A stretch of 64,000 nucleotides of DNA. It comes from Maridesulfovibrio frigidus DSM 17176 (GTDB taxonomy: Bacteria; Desulfobacterota; Desulfovibrionia; Desulfovibrionales; Desulfovibrionaceae). The stretch lies in the NCBI RefSeq assembly GCF_000711735.1, contig NZ_JONL01000005.1, positions 186,001 to 250,000 of the forward strand, in the 5' to 3' direction. The notes below the pieces were generated by a model that was given only the letters and a program-made list of their open reading frames with translations, was not told the DNA's origin and ran no database searches. This document shows positions 36,407-43,751 of this stretch, in pieces (the stretch's first letter is position 1; the number at the start of each line of letters is the position of its first letter). Position numbers and translations under genes: made by a program.

Positions 36407-37307
36407 ATTTTCAGCTCACTCCATGTTTATAAGGTTCACATTTTTGCAGTTACTTTAAGATGATTACAATCTGATATGTATTATCAATAATAATTTTAAT
36501 TATCTTATGAAAAGCTACTTAAATGTTGCTTGAAATCTGTATTAACTCAGCCACCCCGGCTCTAACCTGCAAATCTCGAGGTAATCCACCAAGCGATCAT
36601 ATGTACTCTTTTACATTATGAGTTTTCCACCCTTCAAAATTAGTACTGAAGGTATAAGGAGGCTATAAAAATGAATCGAGATCAGGTTGTTAAGGTCACT
36701 TTTTTGTAGATTAGAGCGATTCAGGAAGACCAGCCTGACAGAAGAACACATTTTTGGCAAACAAAAATACGAAAATGGAGATTTTTTAGATAAAGATGCG
36801 CCCTCTACCAATTTTATTTGCGCTTGCTTTAAAGCTCATAGCATTTTGAAAACGCACTAAATACCCCATAAACAACACTTATAAACTACTAGAAACAAAG
36901 AACTAAAGAACCGTAAAGCCCTTCTGAAAAAACTTGTTTCATCCTAATTAATTACCGCTAGATATAATGTGCATCTGCAAACGACATTTTCGAAAAAAAC
37001 ATCAGTGACCATAATTGTCATAACTTTTAAAGAAAACAGATATGACCCTTTACCCTTATTATACAAGACCTAAGAGCGTCATTAGCCCCGTTTTTAGGTA
37101 AGAGGCGCAATGCCCCCCGACTAAAAAAGCTCAAACTAAAAGCCAATTTATTACATTTTTGCAAACATCAACTATACAAAAAGGTCGCGATAGACATTTA
37201 TGCAAGTAATGAAGCCAGCACAGCCGAACTTGCAGGGCGAGCTAAAATAAGGGTAACGTAGCTAACATTCAGCGAACTAATCTTAATTATTTAAGGGAGA
37301 GAATATT
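36407..37307. other. 900-bp intergenic region upstream of the glutamate synthase operon
   Basis: Largely empty and AT-rich. It holds a probable frameshifted mini-gene at 36671-36838 (listed separately), and at about 36551-36592 a weak resemblance to the tRNA-derived repeat that I do not accept. No other structure seen. Confidence 0.5.
36671..36860 (+). pseudogene. Possible small frameshifted gene
   Basis: An ATG at 36671 with an excellent AAGGAGG 8 nt upstream opens a frame that stops after 12 codons. A +1 shift in the run of six T at about 36700-36705 joins it to a further open frame of about 50 codons (RLERFRKTSLTEEHIFGKQK..., with a CACF motif) ending near 36860. The combined product would be about 62 residues. 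It could be a decayed gene or a sequencing/assembly error in a homopolymer; a genuine programmed frameshift is less likely. No family recognised. Confidence 0.3.
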
Positions 37308-37607
37308 ATGCAACGCTCAGAGATCGAAAGAATATTTGAAGCTTATTTTGAAAAGTATAAAAAAACAGAAGGAGACAGGACCTCATGGTCTGCCGTATGG
37401 CTGGAATCGACTCCGAATGGAGTTCTAGAACTCAACATGACAAAATGCCCTAAAGGGCAGACGTTCAAACTGTTTGTGAACAAAAAGAAAGAGGCGGAAG
37501 TTCTTGGATGGGACGCTTTTTTTGAAGCAATGGTTGAAATATCTGCAAACCACCCTTCATTATATGATGAAGACAAGGTTTTCTCAGATATGGAATTTGT
37601 AATTTAA
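37308..37607 (+). CDS. Small hypothetical protein
   Basis: 99 residues, not recognised. The ATG at 37308 has AAGGGAG 9 nt upstream, supporting expression. It is acidic and lysine-rich, with WSAVWLESTPNGVLELNM and KLFVNKKKEAEVLGW suggesting a small alpha/beta fold; no signal peptide or membrane segment. It is convergent with the methyltransferase gene, only 2 nt separating the stop codons. Function unknown. Confidence 0.75.
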   Translation: MQRSEIERIFEAYFEKYKKTEGDRTSWSAVWLESTPNGVLELNMTKCPKGQTFKLFVNKKKEAEVLGWDAFFEAMVEISANHPSLYDEDKVFSDMEFVI

Positions 37608-37609
37608 AA

Positions 37610-38149
37610 TTATTTGGTCATGTACGCTTTATATGCAAGCATAGCTGGAACCAGCACTTCTACATTGAAGCCCAACTTTGCAGCTGTTGTCATTTCTTTC
37701 GTAAAAAAATCGGCTTTAACGTGCATGCGAGGCTCAGTTAGATAAAACCCGCCCCCCTCTCCGAGAACCGAGTATATTTCCTGCAACGCAACAGCTATAT
37801 CAGGAGTTTCGTGAAGAACGAAAGATGACACAACAAAATCAACCACACCGGCATAGCCAATCTCATGCGCACTACATTTATGTGGAGTAATAATATCCAC
37901 AACGCCAGCCTTATCCGCCCGGCGCATCATAACTTCAAGCATTCTATCTTGGAGATCGACGGCAATAACTTTCCCGCCTTTCCCGACCATCCGAGCCGCG
38001 CCAATCGAAAAATGTCCCATACCGCACCCGAAATCGAGCACGGTCATTCCGGGCTTTACCCATTTGGACAGAGCCTCATCCACAGGATCAATTAAACGTC
38101 TCAACCCATTATCAAAAGAGTAAGCCAGCCACCACGGACATACATGCAA
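37610..38149 (-). CDS. SAM-dependent class I methyltransferase
   Basis: 179 residues from a TTG at 38149, chosen because AAGGAG lies 8 nt upstream; the GTG at 38158 would sit directly on that site. N-terminal HVCPWWLAYSFDNGLRRL, then the SAM-binding motif VLDFGCGMGHFS (about 37-48), VIAVDLQDRML (motif II, about 61-71) and FVVSSFVLHE. A small-molecule or lipid methyltransferase type (Methyltransf_11/25); substrate unknown. The ribosome binding site overlaps the end of the upstream HD-GYP gene (38162), so the two are likely co-transcribed. Confidence 0.88.
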   Translation of the reverse strand: MHVCPWWLAYSFDNGLRRLIDPVDEALSKWVKPGMTVLDFGCGMGHFSIGAARMVGKGGKVIAVDLQDRMLEVMMRRADKAGVVDIITPHKCSAHEIGYAGVVDFVVSSFVLHETPDIAVALQEIYSVLGEGGGFYLTEPRMHVKADFFTKEMTTAAKLGFNVEVLVPAMLAYKAYMTK

Positions 38150-38161
38150 GGGAGACACTCC

Positions 38162-39352
38162 TTAAGCTAAGAAACCTGCTAACATCTTCATATTCACACC
38201 AAGCTCATCAGGATCCGGCTGACAAAGAACTTTAAGTTCCTTTCCATTTAAATCATATGTGCTTAAATCTATACATTCATGACGTAGAGGCTTTCTTCTT
38301 TTATCAAATAAAATCTTCACCATAGGTTTTAACGGCGCATTTTCGTTCGTCTCAAGGACTAGAGCATACCTTTCATCATTCAGCTGAACAAATGAACCCG
38401 GAGGGTATATTCCAATAACCCTTACAAAGCGGTTAAGGTAAACAGGATCAAAATCAGTACCCTTCCACTTATACATTAAAGTCAGAGTCTTAGCTGCTGT
38501 CATAGCTTTTTTGTAAACCCTGACGCTTGTAAGAGCATCATAAACGTCTGCAATAGCAATCATCCGTCCATATGGATGAATTCCATCACCCTCCAATTGT
38601 CTCGGGTACCCTGTTCCGTTAAACCTCTCATGATGCTCAACCACACCACGTAAAATCTCAGGACTCAAACCATCAACAGAGCGCAAGACCTTAAGCCCGA
38701 GAAGAGGATGACCTTTCATAATATCAAACTCATCTTCTGTGAGCTTCCCGGGCTTATTAAGCACCTCACTCGGGACTCTCCCTTTACCGACATCATGGAA
38801 AAGAGCCGCAATTCCGAGATGTTGCAATTGCTCGCGGTCCAACCCCATATCCTTTCCCAGCAGAATGGAAAACAGGTTCACATTAATCGAATGGGTATAT
38901 GTATATTCATCATATCTTTTCAAAAAAGACAGAGTCAAAGATGCCGACTTATTAGCCGACACATTTTCAATTATCTTATCAACAATCGGAACAGCATCCT
39001 CTAGCTCTATTTCCTTGCCACTCTGAATGTCAGCAAACAGCTTTTTAGAGTAGTTCATAGCTTCATCATGAATTTTACGGGCTGCCGGCATAGCTTCTGC
39101 TAACGCTTCAGCGGCCTGCTTTGCTGACGCTTTGGGCCTTCGAAAATTCACTTCCGAGACGTCTAAAAACTTATCGGTTAAAATCTCGACTTGCTCTGTA
39201 TCATTAGGAAGGTATTTGGCTATATCGTCATAGGACTCAACAAACCTACCAACCTCAACTTGCGGGTCGTGAAATGTTCCTTTGCCATAACCTTGAATAT
39301 ACATCCCAGGTTTAACTTCTTTCTTTTTAATTGCTTTAATATTATCAACCAC
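38162..39352 (-). CDS. HD-GYP domain cyclic-di-GMP phosphodiesterase
   Basis: 396 residues. N-terminal DUF3391-like region (about 1-80), then an HD-GYP domain about 135-310 with ALFHDVGKGRVP, HPLLGLKVL and HHERFNGTGYP, all the metal ligands and the GYP motif present. Expected activity: hydrolysis of c-di-GMP to GMP. No receiver, membrane or sensor domain is fused; the N-terminal region may regulate it. C-terminal 85 residues form a small beta-rich domain (about 310-396). With the two GGDEF proteins in this window it contributes to c-di-GMP turnover. Cytosolic. It forms a unit with the methyltransferase gene. Confidence 0.95.
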   Translation of the reverse strand: MVDNIKAIKKKEVKPGMYIQGYGKGTFHDPQVEVGRFVESYDDIAKYLPNDTEQVEILTDKFLDVSEVNFRRPKASAKQAAEALAEAMPAARKIHDEAMNYSKKLFADIQSGKEIELEDAVPIVDKIIENVSANKSASLTLSFLKRYDEYTYTHSINVNLFSILLGKDMGLDREQLQHLGIAALFHDVGKGRVPSEVLNKPGKLTEDEFDIMKGHPLLGLKVLRSVDGLSPEILRGVVEHHERFNGTGYPRQLEGDGIHPYGRMIAIADVYDALTSVRVYKKAMTAAKTLTLMYKWKGTDFDPVYLNRFVRVIGIYPPGSFVQLNDERYALVLETNENAPLKPMVKILFDKRRKPLRHECIDLSTYDLNGKELKVLCQPDPDELGVNMKMLAGFLA

Positions 39353-39712
39353 TTACTTCCCAACCTGCGAGATGTATTAATCAAATATAAGAACTTAAAC
39401 GTAAAGAACTCACTCAACGGTAACAATTGTATCTATTTTAATAGAATTTAGAAAGGGATAGAGCATACATTTTTTTCCAATTAAACATAGTGTTTACATT
39501 AATAATAACACAAAATATTATTAGACCTGACAGAACTGATCTTTTTCAAAAAAACTAAAAGCTGCTTGACCATGGCCCGAGGATGTTCTAGGCAAGTAAT
39601 TCAGCAACCGATTGTTGCATTTTATCAAGCAGCTTCTTTTCCGGAAATAGCTCCGGTTGCGGCTGCCTTTTTTTATTGACACCCCCGAAGGAAAAAATTT
39701 GAGGTTTATGAA
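39353..39712. other. Intergenic region containing the greA leader
   Basis: Holds the divergent promoter area and, next to greA, the attenuator-like leader at 39559-39674. Otherwise AT-rich with nothing recognisable. Confidence 0.6.
39559..39674 (+). promoter_or_regulatory. Attenuator-like structured leader of greA
   Basis: A perfect 11-bp long-range pairing AAGCTGCTTGA (39559-39569) with TCAAGCAGCTT (39625-39635) encloses a small hairpin GCAAC-CGATT-GTTGC (39603-39617). The 3' strand can instead form GCAGC (39629-39633) with GCTGC (39662-39666), enclosing hairpin CCGGA-AATAGC-TCCGG (39641-39656), directly followed by seven T (39668-39674). These two foldings are mutually exclusive, as in transcription attenuators and riboswitches. 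The triggering factor is unknown. Confidence 0.6.
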
Positions 39713-40195
39713 ATGAGCACAATACCCATTTCAAAAGAAGGATTCGCTAAGGTTAAGAGAGAACTGGACGCTCTTAAAAGAGAACGCCCAGCTGTAATCA
39801 AGGCAATCAAAGAGGCGCGCGAAGAGGGCGACCTTAAGGAAAATGGAGGCTACCATGCTGCGCGTGAGCGTCAGGGAATGATGGAAGCCAAGATTAATTA
39901 TATTGAATCCAGAATCCCGCATTTCAACATTATCGATCTAGCGACTCTAGGTGGTCCCAAAATTATATTTGGAGCTACCGTTGAGCTTGAAGATATCGAT
40001 TCCGGTGATTCAAAAATATACACAATCATGGGCCCCGACGAAAGTGATTTCAAAAAAGGAATCATCTCCATCGAGTCTCCCGTAGGGCAAGCCCTCCTCG
40101 GTAAAGAGGAAGGTGACGAAGTTGTCGTAACCACCCCCCGCGGCCAAATTGAATACGGTATTCTTTCTGTTAAATTTAAAGGTCCAATATCCTAA
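39713..40195 (+). CDS. greA: Transcript cleavage factor GreA
   Basis: 160 residues, the normal GreA length. N-terminal coiled coil about 8-75 with the tip acidic residues in EAREEGDLKENGGYHAAR, which reach into the RNA polymerase secondary channel and promote cleavage of backtracked RNA; C-terminal FKBP-like domain about 82-158 (TLGGPKIIFGATVELED, PVGQALLGKEEGDEV). ATG at 39713 with GAGG 8 nt upstream. Preceded by an attenuator-like leader (39559-39674), and followed by its own terminator at 40263-40297. Confidence 0.97.
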   Translation: MSTIPISKEGFAKVKRELDALKRERPAVIKAIKEAREEGDLKENGGYHAARERQGMMEAKINYIESRIPHFNIIDLATLGGPKIIFGATVELEDIDSGDSKIYTIMGPDESDFKKGIISIESPVGQALLGKEEGDEVVVTTPRGQIEYGILSVKFKGPIS

Positions 40196-40262
40196 GCAGA
40201 CAATTGGAGACCTTAACAAATAGCAGATTGTAAAATCGTAATATCTGACTGTTGTTTATCCG

Positions 40263-40300
40263 AAGGGGGTTGTGCTTAAGCACGGCCCCCTTTTCTTTTA
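40263..40300 (+). terminator. Terminator of greA
   Basis: AAGGGGGTTGTGC-TTAA-GCACGGCCCCCTT stem followed by TTCTTTT. Confidence 0.9.
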
Positions 40301-40316
40301 ATCAAAAGTATAAAAT

Positions 40317-41084
40317 ATGACCAAACCTGAGAAGATTCCAAAAACAGACATATTATGTTCTGGTTATTGCGCTAGATGCGAAACTGTTCATGCTCTAGGT
40401 CTAAACGATGCACGCGAGCAAAGTCTTCTGCTTATGCAAAAACTTGATCAGGCAGGCAGAATTGACTTCACAGTGCCAAGCTCTGAAGCTGATCCTGCGT
40501 TGTCTACAGACTATGTTTTTGGGAAAGCCCTTGGGCAAATGTTTGGTGCCATGACCTATGTTAACTCTGATAATGAGCAAGGTGTCGCTTACGCTTTCTC
40601 AGGACAATACAACGCCATATGGGAAGTAGATGGCTGGGTTCCTCCAATAGTAGATACTCTGGAATTTAAAGATCTCACCCAGAATAAAGCCCTTGAAATT
40701 ATGGCCATTAGCGCAGAAATGGAAGATCTTACAAAAGGTTCTGACAAACATGCCGAGCTAGGATTACTGCGAAAAACCATGTCTCGCGCCTTGATGGACA
40801 AAATCCGCTACATATATAAATTACCAAATTTCCGGGGTGAAACCAGGGTTCTTCCGGAAATTCCTCCGCTTGGCAAAGGAATACCTGCTGGAACAGGTGA
40901 TTGCTGCGCACCTAAGCTTCTCAACTTTGCAGCGCTTAATAACCTGACCCCGCTCGGAATTGCTGAATTTTATTATGGCAAAGAAAACAAGTCCGGCACA
41001 AAACAGCACAAGACATTCTACCCATCCTGCAAAGATAAATGCAGCCTTATCCTTGGGTATATGCTTTGCGGACTTCAAACTTAG
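40317..41084 (+). CDS. Stand-alone accessory domain of the kind fused to RluA-type pseudouridine synthases
   Basis: 255 residues with two conserved blocks I recognise from the N-terminal half of long RluA-family proteins in Vibrio and relatives: QMFGAMTYVN...GVAYAFSGQY followed by GWVPPIVD (about 78-112), and near the C terminus GTGDCCAPKLLNFAA (about 198-212), AEFYYG and YPSCKDKCSLILGYML (about 237-252). The Cys residues in GDCC and SCKDKC suggest a metal site. There is no pseudouridine synthase catalytic domain here; one is encoded at 30581-31225, whose N terminus corresponds to where the fused enzyme continues. So the fused protein's two parts appear to be separate genes 9 kb apart. Biochemical role unknown. 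The ATG at 40317 lacks a clear ribosome binding site. Confidence 0.75.
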   Translation: MTKPEKIPKTDILCSGYCARCETVHALGLNDAREQSLLLMQKLDQAGRIDFTVPSSEADPALSTDYVFGKALGQMFGAMTYVNSDNEQGVAYAFSGQYNAIWEVDGWVPPIVDTLEFKDLTQNKALEIMAISAEMEDLTKGSDKHAELGLLRKTMSRALMDKIRYIYKLPNFRGETRVLPEIPPLGKGIPAGTGDCCAPKLLNFAALNNLTPLGIAEFYYGKENKSGTKQHKTFYPSCKDKCSLILGYMLCGLQT

Positions 41085-41156
41085 CACCTACTCCTTGATT
41101 TTTTTGTATATTTCATCAACAGTACACTTAGAACAAAAATAGGAGTGCCTGAAAAA

Positions 41157-41585
41157 ATGACAAAAAAACACATCACATCATTAGCAGTCAGAATTGCATT
41201 AATCTGCCTCGTTCTGATATTTGCAGGCTGTTCAGCTTCCAAATCAACGCTGACAGCAGATCTCCCTTTACAAACAAAATGGGTTCTTGAGGACATAGAT
41301 GGAACTGGCGTAATTGATTTTGCACAGTCATGGGCAATGTTCACTGAAGATGGTCGTGTAACAGGTTCTGGAGGCTGCAACAGATTTAACGGTAGCTATA
41401 CCTTAGAAAACAACACCTTAGAAGTTGGGCCTCTTGCCAGCACACGGATGGCCTGCGCTGAAGCCGTTGACAGTCAAGAATTCAAGTTCTTACAAGCTCT
41501 TGGCCAATCGCTTAACGTCAGAACTGAAAACGGCCTCCTTTTTATGGAAGGGAACGGCGGAAGCCTGCGATTTTCTACCCAATAG
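41157..41585 (+). CDS. META-domain (HslJ-like) lipoprotein
   Basis: 142 residues from the ATG at 41157 (AGGAG 11 nt upstream). Signal peptide with lipobox FAGC, lipidated Cys25. The mature part is a META domain: TKWVLEDIDGTGVI, FTEDGRVTGSGGCNRFNGSY and VGPLASTRMACA, strongly typical of HslJ-type proteins (heat-shock or antibiotic tolerance in E. coli). Membrane-anchored on the periplasmic side or in the outer membrane. No operon partner needed; the soluble kinase gene follows after about 60 nt. Confidence 0.93.
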   Translation: MTKKHITSLAVRIALICLVLIFAGCSASKSTLTADLPLQTKWVLEDIDGTGVIDFAQSWAMFTEDGRVTGSGGCNRFNGSYTLENNTLEVGPLASTRMACAEAVDSQEFKFLQALGQSLNVRTENGLLFMEGNGGSLRFSTQ

Positions 41586-41643
41586 ATTATGACCTTTTCC
41601 CACTACCTTAGAACTTGTCTTCAACAGAGACACTATCGCGAAT

Positions 41644-42801
41644 ATGATAATAAATAAAAATTCTGATCCAATAATTACTACTCGAAAAAAAACGGACAAA
41701 GCTACACTTCGTGAACAACAAAGAGCCTTAAAGTTAGAGATTGGGCCAAGGCTTATTGAAGCCGTCCCCCATGCTGTTCTCGTGATAAACGAAAACAGGG
41801 AAATAGTTCTGTGCAATAAAGTGCTGATGAATCTTTTTGACATAGAGAAGCAGGATGATTTACTTGGCTTACGCCCTGGTGAGCTTCTTAGGTGCATAAA
41901 TTCTCATGCATCCCAAGGCTGCGGAGAAAACGACCAATGCGAGCATTGCGAGGTGTTAAACGCATTAACCAAGTCATTTAAAGGCAAAGTATCAAACACT
42001 GAATGCTCATTGCTAACGAGGACTCAGGGAGTCCTTAAAGCTATTACTTTCTCCCTTTTTTATTCGCCGTTTAAAATTAAAGAAGAATTCTATTCTATTC
42101 TATATTTGTCTGACATTTCGGCCCAAAAAAACAAAGCTATTTTAGAAAAGATATTCCTTCACGATCTGATGAATGCAGTGAACGGAATCATCGGAGCAAG
42201 CTCTTTGATCCAAATGAAGCAAAACGAAATCAGCAGTCCCGAACTTGCTGGCATGATCAAGGAGAGAGCCAACTTCATAGCCAATGAGATCAAAGCCCAT
42301 CAATTATTTACTTCAGCGGATAACGAAGAGCTTAAAGTTGAGATTGAACAGATTGACACATTCAATATGCTTGATTCCCTTAAGACCATGTTTTCCGGAA
42401 GCCCCATTACGGATGGTAAAAAAATTATTCTTTCCAAAGAAGCCGATGCTGTAAGCATTTCTTCGGACAAAAATATTTTATACAGAGTACTTGAAAATCT
42501 AATTAAAAACGCGATTGAAGCTTCTTCGACCGACCAAACAGTTACTATCAATTGCCATAAAGAAAATAGCGACATTGTTTTTGAGATCTCAAACGAAAAT
42601 TTTATCCCCAAGGACGATCAGTTTAAAATTTATAAAAAATTCTTCTCCACAAAAGGTGAAGGTAGAGGGCTTGGCACCTATAGCGTCAAAATGTTTGCTG
42701 AAAATTATTTACAGGGAACAACATGGTTTGAAACTTCAGCCAAAGGGACTACCTTCTTTGTTAAAATACCTTTAATATATTCACTAAACACCCCTTCATA
42801 A
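41644..42801 (+). CDS. Soluble PAS histidine kinase
   Basis: 385 residues, no transmembrane segment. PAS-like region about 35-155 (VPHAVLVINENREIVLCNKV) including a cysteine-rich loop CINSHASQGCG...CEHCEVL that might bind a metal, haem or Fe-S group, then a HisKA-like H-box LHDLMNAVNGIIGA (about 175-188) and an ATPase domain with NLIKNAIEASS and GEGRGLGTYS. The H-box differs from the usual HE-x-x-x-P; it resembles kinases of the HDxxN type. Cytosolic sensor; its response regulator is not adjacent. ATG at 41644; ribosome site weak. Confidence 0.88.
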   Translation: MIINKNSDPIITTRKKTDKATLREQQRALKLEIGPRLIEAVPHAVLVINENREIVLCNKVLMNLFDIEKQDDLLGLRPGELLRCINSHASQGCGENDQCEHCEVLNALTKSFKGKVSNTECSLLTRTQGVLKAITFSLFYSPFKIKEEFYSILYLSDISAQKNKAILEKIFLHDLMNAVNGIIGASSLIQMKQNEISSPELAGMIKERANFIANEIKAHQLFTSADNEELKVEIEQIDTFNMLDSLKTMFSGSPITDGKKIILSKEADAVSISSDKNILYRVLENLIKNAIEASSTDQTVTINCHKENSDIVFEISNENFIPKDDQFKIYKKFFSTKGEGRGLGTYSVKMFAENYLQGTTWFETSAKGTTFFVKIPLIYSLNTPS

Positions 42802-42872
42802 CAAAAAAATATCGCTTATAAAAGAGACTCAATCTTAGACGTTAATTCATCCGGCTCAAATGGAGGCTTATA

Positions 42873-43511
42873 ATGTTTAGAGATCCCAAAAAACTGGTGA
42901 GATACACCTTTATATCCGGTGTTATCACTTTGATTGCAATCGTCCTGTTCTACCAATATTTCGACCTATCTATCGCAAAGGGCGTCCACACACTAAAAGG
43001 AACCTTTCTGATAACTATAGGTAAAGGACTCAGTGCTCTTGCCTCTGAACATGTAATACTTTCTATTACCGTTGCTTCTCTTCTTGCAGGCGCATGCGAT
43101 GCTGTTGTTAATGGACCCAGCATGCGCTCGCGGAGCTTACTGCTAATTGCATTAGCAACTGGAACAGCTATGCTAATTGGAGATGAACTCAAGTGGTTTT
43201 TCGGACGTTGCAGACCGCCACTCTTTTTTGAAAAAGAATCGTACGGAATTACTTGGTTTTCATCCAAATATCTCAAAAATTCATTCCCGTCAGGGCATAC
43301 CCTGCGCATCTTTTCTCTGGCCTGTGCAATCGCCATGTTGCTGCCTAAAAAACGGTACATACCGCTAATTTTGGCCTTACTTGTTGGCATCAGCAGAGTT
43401 GTAATCGGCAAGCACTACCCTTCCGATGTACTATTCGGTGCATTCATAGGAATGACCTGCGCCGCATGGAGTTACTACTTTATTTTCATGGACACCCCGA
43501 CTTCAAATTAA
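42873..43511 (+). CDS. PAP2-family membrane phosphatase
   Basis: 212 residues with about five or six membrane helices and the three PAP2 signature motifs in order: KWFFGRCRPP (about 109-118), PSGHTLR (about 138-144) and SRVVIGKHYPSDVL (about 174-187). ATG at 42873 with TGGAGG 6 nt upstream. Family role: removal of phosphate from lipid or undecaprenyl-pyrophosphate-type substrates at the membrane; which one is unknown. Ends upstream of a strong terminator shared with the RND operon. Confidence 0.93.
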   Translation: MFRDPKKLVRYTFISGVITLIAIVLFYQYFDLSIAKGVHTLKGTFLITIGKGLSALASEHVILSITVASLLAGACDAVVNGPSMRSRSLLLIALATGTAMLIGDELKWFFGRCRPPLFFEKESYGITWFSSKYLKNSFPSGHTLRIFSLACAIAMLLPKKRYIPLILALLVGISRVVIGKHYPSDVLFGAFIGMTCAAWSYYFIFMDTPTSN

Positions 43512-43624
43512 GCGCGACTACTTTTCCATAAAAGCTACTGCTGCCACCCGACGTTTTTACTTACACGCAAGTAAACAGATTTCATCCACTTCATATTCGC
43601 CAGTGCACTTTAAACAATAAAACA

Positions 43625-43662
43625 AAAGCCCCTTAACGCAATATATTGCGTTAAGGAGCTTT
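43625..43662. terminator. Bidirectional terminator between the PAP2 gene and the RND operon
   Basis: 26-nt perfect palindrome CCTTAACGCAATA/TATTGCGTTAAGG (43631-43656) extended by AAAGC/GCTTT pairs. A second smaller hairpin GTTCTATC-GACATCCA-GATAGAAC lies at 43697-43720 before the RND stop, with no T run. Confidence 0.85.
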
Positions 43663-43751
43663 GATTTTATTACTGCCTACATTGGTATTTCTAATTGTTC
43701 TATCGACATCCAGATAGAACGCAAAAGCTACGATCTAAGGTAAACTCATTC

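Noticed and set aside
36551-36592. A possible seventh tRNA-Asp fragment (GCCACCCCGGCTCTAACCTGC and following)
   Set aside because: Only short words match and the T arm and CCA end are missing; too weak compared with the six accepted copies.
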